From contig NC_010602.1 of assembly GCF_000017685.1 (NCBI RefSeq), forward strand, positions 2,987,001-3,051,000: DNA of 64,000 bases. Reading direction: 5' to 3'. Positions within the stretch are counted from its first letter, which is position 1, and each line of letters begins with the position of its first letter. Positions 9,236 to 19,700 of the stretch are shown piece after piece. Source of the stretch: Leptospira biflexa serovar Patoc strain 'Patoc 1 (Paris)' (GTDB taxonomy: Bacteria; Spirochaetota; Leptospiria; Leptospirales; Leptospiraceae). Both the position numbers and the translations under genes were made by a program. The notes below the pieces were generated by a model. That model was not told the DNA's origin, did no database searches, and worked only from the letters and a program-made list of their open reading frames with translations.

Positions 9236-10324
9236 TCAAAAAAACAGTGGTTGGCTCAGAAGTTTTTCCCAGTTTTCTTTGGTAGTTTCAAATTTTTCTT
9301 TCGAAACCACTGCTTCTTTTTCATTGGCCGTTTGTTTCGCTTTGGACCATTTTTGGAATTCAGCGATTGCCGTTTCTCTAAGATGTGCCAATTGTTCTGA
9401 CCAGGTTTTTAGTTTTTCTTCACCAAGATTTGCAAACTGATGTAATGTTTCTTTTTCTTTGATGAACATCGTCTTTTGTAAAATTTTTTCTTCAGACACT
9501 TTTTTTAAATTATATGTAAGGCCAAAAAAAGAAAGAAATTTGATCATCCATTTGGATGGATCGTAATCATACCATCGAATTCCATTCCGGTAATCCATTT
9601 GGAATTCATGGTGAAAGTTATGAAATCCTTCACCAAACGTAAAAAAGGCGATGACCCAATTATCTCGTGCTGTTTGTTCTTTTGAAAACGTTCTCTCTCC
9701 CCAAACATGGCAGGCACTGTTGATAAAAAAGGTAAACTGGTGAACCACAAATAATCGTAAAAAACCAGCGACAAAAAATCCTTCTAAGAAGGATCCCCAT
9801 AACATCGTGATGAGTCCAGGTAAAATAAAACACATGAAGATGGAGATGGAATAAAAATGTTTATGTTGCCAAAGCACCAAAGGATCACTTGCCAAATCTT
9901 GGACACCTTGTTGCACATAATTTCGTTTCCGAAACAACCAACCTATATGGGCATACCAAAATCCTTTTTTGATGGAATATGGATCTTTGTCTGTATCCAC
10001 AAATTTGTGATGGATACGATGGTCTTCACTCCATTCGAGCGCCGTCGATTGAAACGCCGCGGCTCCAAATAATAATAACAATAGTTTGATGGGAGATTTT
10101 GCCTCATAAGCTTTATGAGAAAAAAGTCTGTGGTAACCGACTGTAATCCCCATTCCTGTCGCAAAAAAATAAAACAAAAAGAGAGCCCAGGTGCCAAGAT
10201 GAATTGTCTCGTAAAGTGCCACATACAAGGTCCCAAAAATACCAACGAGGGGGGAAGTGAGTAAAAAAATGGTCGTAACCCAATCGATGGGGTTTTTGAC
10301 TTTGAATTCAGCTTGTGTCGTCAT
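9236..10324 (-). CDS. delta-9 type fatty acyl desaturase
   Basis: The product (362 residues from ATG 10324) is an integral-membrane di-iron desaturase. It has the three histidine boxes HRLFSH, DHRIHH and GFHNFHH, placed between two pairs of membrane helices, and the conserved TALEWSEDHR context of acyl-CoA/acyl-lipid delta-9 desaturases. It would introduce a double bond in membrane fatty acids using oxygen. ATG 10324 is chosen because AGGAA precedes it at proper distance, whereas the ATG at 10342 has no ribosome site. The 90-residue C-terminal tail is charged and helical, longer than in minimal bacterial desaturases. The divergent partner at 10382 encodes an unknown membrane protein. Confidence 0.92.
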   Translation of the reverse strand: MTTQAEFKVKNPIDWVTTIFLLTSPLVGIFGTLYVALYETIHLGTWALFLFYFFATGMGITVGYHRLFSHKAYEAKSPIKLLLLLFGAAAFQSTALEWSEDHRIHHKFVDTDKDPYSIKKGFWYAHIGWLFRKRNYVQQGVQDLASDPLVLWQHKHFYSISIFMCFILPGLITMLWGSFLEGFFVAGFLRLFVVHQFTFFINSACHVWGERTFSKEQTARDNWVIAFFTFGEGFHNFHHEFQMDYRNGIRWYDYDPSKWMIKFLSFFGLTYNLKKVSEEKILQKTMFIKEKETLHQFANLGEEKLKTWSEQLAHLRETAIAEFQKWSKAKQTANEKEAVVSKEKFETTKENWEKLLSQPLFF

Positions 10325-10381
10325 AGAAAATTCCTGTTCCATGGAGTGTGAGTCCCTGTGGAGGACTCTGGTTGCAAAAAA

Positions 10382-11518
10382 ATGAGTACAGACCGTTACA
10401 AACCAGGAATTTTAGAACAATGGGGGCGCCGAGTCCTCATTTCCTTCCGTTCGAACGCGAAAACCGACGAAACATTGCAGGTCAGTTTTTCCAAAGCTTC
10501 TAGAAGGTACCTTTTTTGGGGTGGATTTTGGTCGTTTTGGATTGGTTTTTTTCCTTCCATCGCCTTTGTTTATCTTTCCATTTACCTCCCTCCCTTTTCG
10601 TTGTATTCCTTTCCTTCTCTCTCTTACGAGGGATTATTTGGTTTCCTTAGTCTTCTAACGATTGTTACTGTAATAGAATTTTACCTTCTCTTTCGATTAG
10701 GGTTTTATTTGTCCTACCAAATGGCGAAGGCTGCAGACATGGAACTTGCAGACGAACCAGAACTCATCACTCCTATCCCCGGAATGATGGCAAGACTCGT
10801 TTTAGAAATCCCTGACCCAAGAATCCGTTTGTATGGAATTGACCCTTACAAACATTTGAATGAAAGGGCATTATTCTTTCGAACCTTACTTTACAAAAGT
10901 AAGGTTTTTTTATCAAATATCATCGCAAAACTTTTGTTAAAAGTGATATTAGGAAGAACAGGTTTACGTTTTATCATTGAATACATCTCAGGCCCCATCA
11001 CTGGGATTTGGGACGGAGTGACCACTTACATCATTTTATTAGAACTTAGGAAACGAATCATCACAAGAAAACTTGCCGATTCTATTTTACTCCAAATCAA
11101 ATCTAAAAAAAGAAATCCTAATTTGATCGAATCGGTACTTCGCTCTGTTGCCCTTTCGATTGTGTACACCAAAACCTTCCATCCTAATTTTGAATATTTG
11201 CTCTTTGGTCTTCTTGGGCTTTTGTCTAAAAAAGAACATTTGCAAAACCTAGATGATTGGGATGCCTTTGTGGAATCCTTTCAATTGTTAAACGATGAGG
11301 AAAAAAAATGGCCCATTTCCGTTTTTGCCATTTGTTCCTCCTTCGATGGGAAATTAAATGTGGAAGAACTCCATGCATTTAGCGCACTCACTCACCTCTC
11401 CCCATCCTGGATTTTGGAACGAGTGCGGCATTTGAGTGAAACCATCCAAAATGGGGAACTTTCAGAATCTTTTCTTTGGATGGAAAAAATCCTTCCACAA
11501 GAAAGAAACTCTGAATAG
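10382..11518 (+). CDS. unknown membrane protein with TerB-like C-terminal part
   Basis: I do not recognise this 378-residue protein. Two strong membrane helices lie near residues 38-110 (YLFWGGFWSFWIGFFPSIAF and a second LLTIVTVIEFYLLFRLGF). Residues 160-230 contain the phrase YISGPITGIWDGVTTYIILL, suggesting further amphipathic or membrane segments. The last 100 residues (FAICSSFDGKLNVEELHAF and flanks) faintly recall TerB-like helical domains with an acidic DGKL motif. The start is placed at ATG 10382; a GTG at 10358 in the same frame is possible. It is 36 bp upstream of tpx and could be co-transcribed with it. Confidence 0.7.
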   Translation: MSTDRYKPGILEQWGRRVLISFRSNAKTDETLQVSFSKASRRYLFWGGFWSFWIGFFPSIAFVYLSIYLPPFSLYSFPSLSYEGLFGFLSLLTIVTVIEFYLLFRLGFYLSYQMAKAADMELADEPELITPIPGMMARLVLEIPDPRIRLYGIDPYKHLNERALFFRTLLYKSKVFLSNIIAKLLLKVILGRTGLRFIIEYISGPITGIWDGVTTYIILLELRKRIITRKLADSILLQIKSKKRNPNLIESVLRSVALSIVYTKTFHPNFEYLLFGLLGLLSKKEHLQNLDDWDAFVESFQLLNDEEKKWPISVFAICSSFDGKLNVEELHAFSALTHLSPSWILERVRHLSETIQNGELSESFLWMEKILPQERNSE

Positions 11519-11554
11519 GATGAATCCTAGTCTAAAAGAAACATAGGAGAAAAT

Positions 11555-12070
11555 ATGGCACAAGTAACACTCAAAGGAAATCCCGTTCCTCTAGAAGGAT
11601 CCATCCCAAAACCTGGAGACAAAGCTCCTGATTTTAAAGTCGCCAAACAAGATTTAAGTGATATTACGTTAAAAGATTTAGCAGGAAAGGTTAAAATCCT
11701 TGTTGCGGTTCCGAGTCTTGACACTCCAGTCTGTGCCATTGAAACTAAAAAATTCAACGAAAAAGTCGCAAAGGAAAATGGAATCACAACACTCATCATT
11801 TCAGGTGATTTACCATTTGCGATGAAACGATTTTGTACGACGGAAGGGATCAATTCCGATAACCTGATCACAGGTTCACAGTTTAAGGACTTTTCCTTTT
11901 CCAAAAACTATGGAACTCATATTTCTAGTGGGCCACTCGCAGGTCTATCGGCAAGAGCAGTGTTTGTAGTGGACAAAGACGATGTTGTACGATACACGGA
12001 GCTTGTTCCTGAAATTGGAAGTGAGCCAAACTACGATACCGTACTTGCCGAAGCTAAGAAACTTGTTTAG
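11555..12070 (+). CDS. tpx: thiol peroxidase (Tpx, atypical 2-Cys peroxiredoxin)
   Basis: The 171-residue length is typical of the family. The peroxidatic Cys lies in the Tpx signature SLDTPVC and the resolving Cys in KRFCTTEGI. It reduces H2O2 and organic hydroperoxides using thioredoxin, in the cytoplasm or periplasm (no signal peptide here, so cytoplasmic). A GGAG ribosome site precedes the ATG. The last 17 bp overlap the 3' end of the convergent YhaN-like gene. A decayed copy of the last 21 codons of a Tpx gene occurs 9 kb downstream at 21153-21215. Confidence 0.95.
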   Translation: MAQVTLKGNPVPLEGSIPKPGDKAPDFKVAKQDLSDITLKDLAGKVKILVAVPSLDTPVCAIETKKFNEKVAKENGITTLIISGDLPFAMKRFCTTEGINSDNLITGSQFKDFSFSKNYGTHISSGPLAGLSARAVFVVDKDDVVRYTELVPEIGSEPNYDTVLAEAKKLV

Positions 12071-14363
12071 TTAATGTATGGATTTGGCAAGGAAGGTTTA
12101 ATCTTTCTGCCAAATCTTTGATTTTCGCAACCAAATCTAAATCAAAACTAAAAAACACGACTCGCCAATCATTTTCCGCGTTCAAAATACACTGCAATGT
12201 GTATTCCAAAGCGGCATCTCTTCTAACCAAATCCATATGACGGAAAGGCTCATCTAACAATAAATAGGGGATATTGAATTGATTTCCTATTCGAAACGCA
12301 TACTCCAAACGTAATACAAAGGAAACTTGTTCTTTTGTACCTGTGGACAATTGAGCAAAGGAAAATTGCCCCTCCTTTGGATCACTAGTGACTTGGATTT
12401 CATCGGAAAAACCATTCCATTGGATTTGTTTGGAGGGAAGTGTCCCTTTGATGGCATCCATCCTTGTTTGTAAGGCACGAACGAGGGAAGACATTTTGTC
12501 TGTACTTTCAGCTTGCATCTCGGAAAAAATACCAATGAGCACTTCAAAGGCTTGGAAATTTTTTTCCAATTCGGCTTTCTTTTTTTCTTTTGCTTCTAAT
12601 TTCTTTTTTGAGTTTTCCCATTCTTTTTGGGCAGGGACCATTTGGGATTCTAAAACAGCCTTACCCGTATCCAATTTTTTTTCTAATTCGACAATCTTTG
12701 TTTCCAAACTTCGAATGAGTTCCGTTAGTTCTTTCATTCGATTCTCTATCTTTTGTTTGGTGGTGCGATCTTCTGGTTGGAATTGTTTACCGATTCCTTT
12801 TTTTTCCCAATCGCTCAATTTATCTTTGATTTTGAGTTTGAGTGATTCGATCCCATCCGTTTCCCATTTTTTCACTTCTATGAATAATGTATCTTCGAGT
12901 GTTTTGATTTTATCTCTTCGCAATCGAATCTGCACTAAAGTTTCGCTGAGTTCGGCAATGGAGCTCACACCCAGTTTTTGAAACAAAGAATTGAGTTCTT
13001 TTTCTTTTTCCTCTAAGGATTCTTTTTCCTTTTTGATTTGGTTTTCTTGGATTTGTAACTCCGATTCCAGTTTGGAAACCATATCTGCCAAATTTTGTAA
13101 TTCTAGTTTTTGTTTTGTGTATTCTCTTTCATACCTTTGGAAAATTAGGTGCAGAGAATCCAAATGAAGGGAATCGGGTTTCCACTCTCCCAATGTTTTG
13201 GTTTCCATTTCACTGGCAATACGACGAACCATTTCATTCCATTTGGATTCGTCCTTTTCCAATTTTGTTTCTTTCATCTTCATTCCAAAAAACAAACTAA
13301 GGGTAAAAAATAAACCAAGTGGAATATAAAACCAATTTCCAAACTCAGAAAAAAGTAATGTGACGAGCGTAACAAGGAAGAAAAAGAACGAACCGATCGC
13401 CAAACTTCTGTATAATGGATTCCAAATGGTTTTGGGAATGACAGGAAAATCTTCTTGGAATTTGCGTAAAACATCTTTCCAAGTTTCAAAAAACTGAAAA
13501 TATGAATCTAATTTTTGGAATTTGGATTCCAAATTGGACTTGGTAGCGATAGTGGATTCTTTTCCCGATTCTAATTCCTTTTTTCGTTCTTTGATCGAGA
13601 TTAATTTTTGATTGGTTGATCGTATGGATTCTTCGATTTGTTTTGTTTGTTTTTCGGAATCATTTTGCAAAAATTGTGCATCTTTTTTTTTCTCAATCGA
13701 TAACATTTCCCATTGTAAGATCTGATTGTAGACTCGGTCTGATTCTGTGTGATATTCCCTTTCTTTTAAATCTTCAAATTGTTTTTGTAGGTCAGTGTTT
13801 TCCAATTGTAAGGATTCCAATTCTTGTTTTTTGAATTGTTTCTCATTTTCCCAAGTGGGAAGTTCAGCAAATTGGTTTGCAATTTGGTTTAAAGTTCTTT
13901 CTGATTCATCAAACTTTCGTTTGGCGGTATCCAATTCAGACAACGCCAGATTCCAATCCTTCACTACTTTACGATTCCCTGTTTTGGCAACTTGTAGTTC
14001 TGCTTGTTCTTTGAGATGATTTGGATTGTAACCGCTGTCAAAGATGGATTGTTCGATGACCGAAGTCAATTCACTATCCGAACTGACCTCCATATTCCCT
14101 TCTCTAATGACTAATGAATTTAAAAATAAATTTGGTGCAAGGTTCTGTTTTTCAATCCCTAAATCAGAATTTCGATTCTCTTGGTATCTCTCATTTAAAA
14201 TTTTTCCATATTTCTTCGATCCTGTAACCTTTACAAGTGCGGAAACAAAGGCATCTAAAATCGTTGTTTTTCCTGATTCATTTGGCCCAGTAAACACAGT
14301 GACTTTTTGGATCGGAAATTCTTTTGCAGAAAAAATTCCAAAGTTTTCTAATGATAACTTCAT
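12054..14363 (-). CDS. YhaN/SbcC-like AAA ATPase with coiled coils and membrane hairpin
   Basis: The 769-residue protein is an SMC/Rad50-like ATPase: Walker [10 protein letters not shown] near the N-terminus, two long coiled coils, and the C-terminal signature [14 protein letters not shown] with Walker B YLLLDEPF. Between the coiled coils two hydrophobic segments (about residues 320-375) form a likely membrane hairpin. This matches Bacillus YhaN better than soluble SbcC. The start at ATG 14363 overlaps the stop of the nuclease gene as ATGA, so both subunits are translated together. The complex would be a membrane-tethered DNA end-processing nuclease. The 3' end overlaps tpx by 17 bp in convergent orientation. 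Confidence 0.85.
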   Translation of the reverse strand: MKLSLENFGIFSAKEFPIQKVTVFTGPNESGKTTILDAFVSALVKVTGSKKYGKILNERYQENRNSDLGIEKQNLAPNLFLNSLVIREGNMEVSSDSELTSVIEQSIFDSGYNPNHLKEQAELQVAKTGNRKVVKDWNLALSELDTAKRKFDESERTLNQIANQFAELPTWENEKQFKKQELESLQLENTDLQKQFEDLKEREYHTESDRVYNQILQWEMLSIEKKKDAQFLQNDSEKQTKQIEESIRSTNQKLISIKERKKELESGKESTIATKSNLESKFQKLDSYFQFFETWKDVLRKFQEDFPVIPKTIWNPLYRSLAIGSFFFFLVTLVTLLFSEFGNWFYIPLGLFFTLSLFFGMKMKETKLEKDESKWNEMVRRIASEMETKTLGEWKPDSLHLDSLHLIFQRYEREYTKQKLELQNLADMVSKLESELQIQENQIKKEKESLEEKEKELNSLFQKLGVSSIAELSETLVQIRLRRDKIKTLEDTLFIEVKKWETDGIESLKLKIKDKLSDWEKKGIGKQFQPEDRTTKQKIENRMKELTELIRSLETKIVELEKKLDTGKAVLESQMVPAQKEWENSKKKLEAKEKKKAELEKNFQAFEVLIGIFSEMQAESTDKMSSLVRALQTRMDAIKGTLPSKQIQWNGFSDEIQVTSDPKEGQFSFAQLSTGTKEQVSFVLRLEYAFRIGNQFNIPYLLLDEPFRHMDLVRRDAALEYTLQCILNAENDWRVVFFSFDLDLVAKIKDLAERLNLPCQIHTLTKQVS

Positions 14364-15451
14364 TTCACTTTTCCTCCATCCAATATAAATCGGATTCCAG
14401 TGACTCGAGTGTGTCGCCACAAACTAGCATCCATTTGGTGTTTTCGTTCGTTCATTTTGTCCAGGAATTGTTTGATAAACTCATTTTCGGATATATTTTG
14501 GATGACAACGATTTGTGATTCATCGGGATCAAATTCACAAATTCGAAATTTATGTTTCCAATCTTTTTGTATTGTTTCTTGGAATTTCTGTTTTCCATCC
14601 ATGGAATCAACATAACCAACAAATCGAAAACAGATCCAATCGTTTGAAAGAGCGTTTGCCAAATACTCTTCTACACTCAGATCTGGATTCCCATCCGTAT
14701 CCAAACTAACAGTAATTTCGCGGTATTCACCTGCCGATTTCCAAGATAAAAATTCTGTCCGAACCATTCCATTTTGAACATCGAGTAAAATCCCACCTCT
14801 TGGTCCAAACTCACCCTTTCGCCAGACGCGAGAAGATCCCGCATATCCCACGTTACACTTTCCTACGGTTCCAAATCGATGTCGATGTAAGTGACCGATG
14901 GCTAAATAATCCAAACCCAAGGATTGGATTAAATTAAAATCTAAGTAAGAACCTCCCTCTTCCTCTTCTTCTTGTAAGCCAGTGAAGCTCATTCCTGAAA
15001 CGGTCCCATGCGCAAGTCCCATTCGGATGGGAGTTTTTTTAGGTGGAGGTGGATTTAATAGAATTTCGGAATAATTTTCTTGGTGAGGGATGGCCACAAA
15101 TTCAATTCCATCCTCTTCCCATAAAGTAAAAGGTGTTTGGTCCAATACCTTTACTTTTTTGGACCAATCGTAGGCAGCGTAAGAGTTATGATTGCCTTTT
15201 CTTTCTAAAATTTCATGGTTCCCTGGCAAAAAATAAACCTGTCCCGAATACGCTGATACTTGTTTTAAAAAGGGAGCCCGTAAGGTTTCTAAATCAGGGA
15301 AGGTATTAAACAAATCCCCACAGAAAAAAACTTTCGTACAAGATTTGGATTCTGCAGTTTCTAAAATTTCTTTTAGAACATTCAGGGAATAGTTCTCTTC
15401 TTCTTTGGTGGCAGAGGAAAGGTGGAGGTCAGATACTTGTAAGTACTTCAT
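14360..15451 (-). CDS. YhaO/SbcD-like metallophosphoesterase nuclease
   Basis: The 363-residue calcineurin-type phosphoesterase shows the five metal motifs: VSDLHLS, FFCGDLFN, LPGNHE, LAHGTVSG and AIGHLHRHRF. It is the Mre11-like nuclease half of the pair with the downstream ATPase, and is close in size to Bacillus YhaO. The C-terminal domain beyond residue 240 would dock onto the ATPase coiled coil. It is the first gene of the two-gene operon, with 4-bp overlap to the ATPase gene. Confidence 0.9.
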   Translation of the reverse strand: MKYLQVSDLHLSSATKEEENYSLNVLKEILETAESKSCTKVFFCGDLFNTFPDLETLRAPFLKQVSAYSGQVYFLPGNHEILERKGNHNSYAAYDWSKKVKVLDQTPFTLWEEDGIEFVAIPHQENYSEILLNPPPPKKTPIRMGLAHGTVSGMSFTGLQEEEEEGGSYLDFNLIQSLGLDYLAIGHLHRHRFGTVGKCNVGYAGSSRVWRKGEFGPRGGILLDVQNGMVRTEFLSWKSAGEYREITVSLDTDGNPDLSVEEYLANALSNDWICFRFVGYVDSMDGKQKFQETIQKDWKHKFRICEFDPDESQIVVIQNISENEFIKQFLDKMNERKHQMDASLWRHTRVTGIRFILDGGKVK

Positions 15452-15527
15452 ATGTCGTTGTTTCAGGGAGAGTTTACCTCTCCCCTAGGACAAAGTACAG
15501 AAGTTCTCAAAAAAAAGCAAGGCTCGG

Positions 15528-16724
15528 TTAAACGACTCGGTCTTTTTTGAATCCTGAAATCTGATCTTTCGAAAACCCCAATTGGGTTAAAATATCCTCG
15601 GTATGTTCTCCATGTTCCGGTGGGTCATTTCGATAGACAAATGGAGTTTCTGAAAAATGAAATGGAGATCCAAATTGTAAAATTGGTCCATACTTAGGGT
15701 GATTCCTTTCGAGAATCATCCCACGTTCTTTCATATTGGCATCTTCAGACACTTCCTTCATATTCAAAATGGGAGAAAGGCAAGCATCCGTATTATCAAA
15801 TATGGGTTGCAAATCGGCAAAGGTTTTTGATTTAAAAAAATCAGTTAACTTTTGTTTGATGATAGCAAAATTTTCTTCTGTCATTGGATGGTCTTTGGTT
15901 AAGGTATCCATCCCAGCTGCTCTTAAGAAAGTTTGGAAAAACATATCTTCCAAAGCACCTAGGGCAACATAACGACCTTCTTTTGTTTCATACACATTAT
16001 AATTTGGTAATTTACCAGATAGGATATCATTGCCTGCTTCGGGAGAAACACCAGATGCGGATAAAATCCCTCCGTACAAAGCAATGAATTGAAGGGAGGC
16101 ATCGGTCATCGAGATATCAATTTTTTGTCCTTTGCCTGTTTTTTCTCGGTAGTACAAAGCGGCAAGGATGGCAGAAAGAGCAGTGAGTGTTCCCCCACCG
16201 ACATCGGCCATTTGGAACCCAGCCGGTCTCGGTGGATTTCCTGTTTGGTCAAGCACACCAGAGATGGCCAAATAATTCAAATCATGACCCGCAAAGTCTA
16301 CATACTTACCACTCGTCCCGTATCCGGAGATCCCACAGTAAATCAAACGAGGGAATTTTTCTTTTAAGACATCATAACCGATTCCCATTTTATCCATTCC
16401 ATCGGGACGAAATCCTTCCAAAAGGATATCTGCATCTTCTAAGAGTTTGAACAAAATCTCTTTGGCTTGCTCTCTCTTTAAGTTGAGTGTGATCGCTTTT
16501 TTATTTCGATTGAGCATCATAAAAAGAGCAGGATAACCTGTTTTCCCTTTGAACATTGCTCGCGACCCATCATAAGCGCGTGGGTTTTCGACTTTAATCA
16601 CCTCGGCTCCCATATCAGCAAGGTGTTGGGAACAAAGGGGGCCTGGAAGGAGTAAGGACAAATCAACGACTTTCACTCCTGAGAGTGGTCCTTTTTTGTT
16701 TGGATTTAGATTGTCTTGCTTCAT
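15528..16724 (-). CDS. CaiB/BaiF class III CoA-transferase
   Basis: The 398-residue product matches the class III CoA-transferase family over its whole length: GVKVVDLSLLLPGPLCSQHLADMGAEVIKVE at the N-terminus, the conserved catalytic-Asp context GHDLNYLAISG, and GQKIDISMTDA. The family also includes alpha-methylacyl-CoA racemases (Amacr), which are close in length and share the N-terminal Asp/Gly pattern; the substrate is therefore not assignable. No beta-oxidation partner gene is adjacent. It stands alone between the nuclease operon and a divergently transcribed repeat lipoprotein. Confidence 0.88.
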   Translation of the reverse strand: MKQDNLNPNKKGPLSGVKVVDLSLLLPGPLCSQHLADMGAEVIKVENPRAYDGSRAMFKGKTGYPALFMMLNRNKKAITLNLKREQAKEILFKLLEDADILLEGFRPDGMDKMGIGYDVLKEKFPRLIYCGISGYGTSGKYVDFAGHDLNYLAISGVLDQTGNPPRPAGFQMADVGGGTLTALSAILAALYYREKTGKGQKIDISMTDASLQFIALYGGILSASGVSPEAGNDILSGKLPNYNVYETKEGRYVALGALEDMFFQTFLRAAGMDTLTKDHPMTEENFAIIKQKLTDFFKSKTFADLQPIFDNTDACLSPILNMKEVSEDANMKERGMILERNHPKYGPILQFGSPFHFSETPFVYRNDPPEHGEHTEDILTQLGFSKDQISGFKKDRVV

Positions 16725-16799
16725 ATTTTATTGCATATCCTGGAAATTTTTTTCTAATTTGGGGCTTTTTTCTCGTAGAATAAAGAGGGAGAACCCTAA

Positions 16800-19700
16800 A
16801 TGGGATTCATAAGAGGACAATTCGGATTCGTGTTCAAACTGAAATTCACCCATGTTCTCTTCTTATTCACCACTCTATTTGTCTCCTGCCAATCGGTAAC
16901 TCCTGTTAATTTGCAGATGTTGTTCGGTTCCTTTTTTGTATCAGCAACCGGACAAGGTTCTGTCATTTACGAAGCTCCCAATTTTTTATTCACGAGTGAA
17001 AATGGAAAACAAGCAGAATTCAACCTTCGTTTGAACATGGAACCAAACAGTTCAGTGAGAATTGGTCCGATTACCATCTCCGATCCAACGGAAGCTGTAC
17101 TTGTCTCGGATACTTTCATCAACTTTACCGAAGAGGATTGGAACGAGCCACATATCGTTCGTTTGGTGGGAATTGACGATCCTTTCTCAGATGGAAATCA
17201 AAATTACCGTGTACAATTGGGTAGTATTTTAACTTCCGACATACGATTTTCCACTCAAAGCTTACCTGTACTACTTGTTGTCAATACAGACAATGAATCC
17301 TCGGGTGTAGCAGCAAGTCCCGTATTTGGCCTTCTCACTTCCGAGACAGGAGAAACTGGTCAAATCTCTTATGTATTACAAACACGTCCAATGCAGGATG
17401 TTTACCTTCGCAATTTTGTATCCAGTGACACTACGGAAGCAACCGTCGAATCTGTAGAGTTAGTATTTACGCCTAACAACTGGGATGTGCCACAATCAGT
17501 GACAGTCACGGGAGTCGATGACTTCAGTGTGGATAATAGTAACTTTCAAATTTCTGCTGATGCCACGGTCTCCATGGACCCAGCTTATTTGGGTAAGGTT
17601 GTACCAATCATTACTGGCACAAATGTTGATAATGACATCGCAGGGTTCACCGTTGTGAATCTCTCGGGACTCACGACAACGGAGGCAGGAGGTGCCATTA
17701 GTTTCGGCGTGGTACTCAACACGCTCCCGACCCATTCGGTTACCATTCCCTCTATTGTTGCTACACCTACCACAGAAAGCTCCATAAGTCCTACAACGCT
17801 TACCTTTGCCCCAGGGGAATGGTTCACTCCAAAGATCGTCACAGTCACAGGAGTGGATGAATTCATAGTGGATGGCTCACAAACTGTCACGATCGTATCC
17901 AGTGCCGCCACTTCTACTGACTCAGATTACAATGGTTTGGCGGGACCTGTTTTTCCATCTGTGACCAACACTGACAATGATGTTCCTGGTTTTGTCCTCA
18001 CTCCTCCAGGAAGCCTGAGTATTTCGGAAAATGGAGGTGTTCTGAATTTTAACATCCATCTTTCCTCACAACCTCCACCTGGGTTCACTGTGACTTTAAC
18101 AGGAATTAATGAAAACAATTCCATTACCAATGTAAATACAAGTTCTTTGGTGTTTACAAATGCCAATTGGAATCTCGACCAAACAATCCAAATCACAACA
18201 AACAATAATGATGTGGATGAAGATACAAGAACCGTTACTTTACAATTTGGATCAGTGGATACAGGTGGTAGCGCCGATCCAGTTTACAATGCGATCCCTC
18301 CACCAACTCAAGTGAGTTTTTCTGTCACAGATGATGATACAGCAGGGATTACTGTTACCCCTGTTGGAGGACTTGTGGTCCACGAAAATGGAACTCCTTT
18401 TACCGAAACATTCACTGTCGTTTTGAATTCGCAACCAACACAAACCGTAAATATTCCTACCATCTCATCAAGTAATACCGCAGAAATCACGGTCTCACCT
18501 TCGAGTTTGTCATTCACCACGGCAAATTGGAATACACCACAAACTGTGACCTTAACATCTGTGTTAGATGGAAGTGATGATGGAGATCAGAATGTAAACA
18601 TCAATTTATCCAATACATCCTCCACCGATCCCAAATACAATTCAATCGTCATTGCCTCGGTCACTGCAATCAATACCGATAGCAATGAACCCTTGGTGCG
18701 AATCCAAAACCTATCTGCATCTTCTATCGTGGAAGATGGAACTTCTACCATCACCTTTGAGATTCGTTTGTCTTTAAAACCGAATGCAAATGTGACCATT
18801 GGACCCATCACATCCTCCGATGGAACCGAAGCAGTCTTACTGAATAGCACGTCCGGTGTGGCCGCATCTCGCACTCTTACTTTCACTCCTACCAATGCAC
18901 AAGTCGCCAATTATTCGGGAAACACAAGTGAAAGTGGATGGGACGTCCCGCAAACCATCACCATCCGTTCTGTTGCCGATTCATTTGATGACGGGAACCT
19001 TCCAGTGACCATTCACATCCCACAGGCAAGTGGTTCCTATTTTACAGGTTTGTATCCAACAGGAGCAGTGCCAGGTTATACGGATACAAACGGAAATTTG
19101 GTGGTCACAGTCACCGATAATGACACGAAAGGATTCACCTTTTCCACAACTACTTTGAACCTAACAGAAGGTGATGTCGATGGTACGTTTACAGTCCGAT
19201 TGAATGCCGCACCATGTGACACTCCAGGGAACTTAGCGGTATGTGCCAGCGGTTCTGTCACCATTCCCATTTCGGCTGAAACGTTTTCTTTGCCCGACTC
19301 CGCACAGTACACAGTCTCCCCCGCAAACCTTACATTCACACACACAAACTTTGTTACACCACAAACAGTCACTGTCACTGTTGTCAATGATTCGATCAAT
19401 GAATCCAACACAAGGACCCATACACTTACGTTAGGTGCCATCTCTGGATCGGGAACAGATTATGAAGGGATGAACCCAAGTGATGTTACGATCAACATCA
19501 CCGATAACGACAATCCATCTCCTAAAATTCTTTTCACTTTGGATTCAGGACAACCTTACTTCACAACGGAATCTGGATTTTCTACGTTTTATAGTTTGCG
19601 ACTGGGTAGCCGTCCCATACCAGGAAATTCCGTGACAGTGACCTTATCCACATCTGACACGACAGAAGGGATGATCAATGACAGCGGAACTCCCGCTAGC

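Noticed and set aside
12388..12981. 197-codon plus-strand frame opposite the YhaN-like gene
   Set aside because: Antisense shadow of a coiled-coil coding region; composition (Phe/Ser-rich) is what reversed Lys/Glu coding gives.
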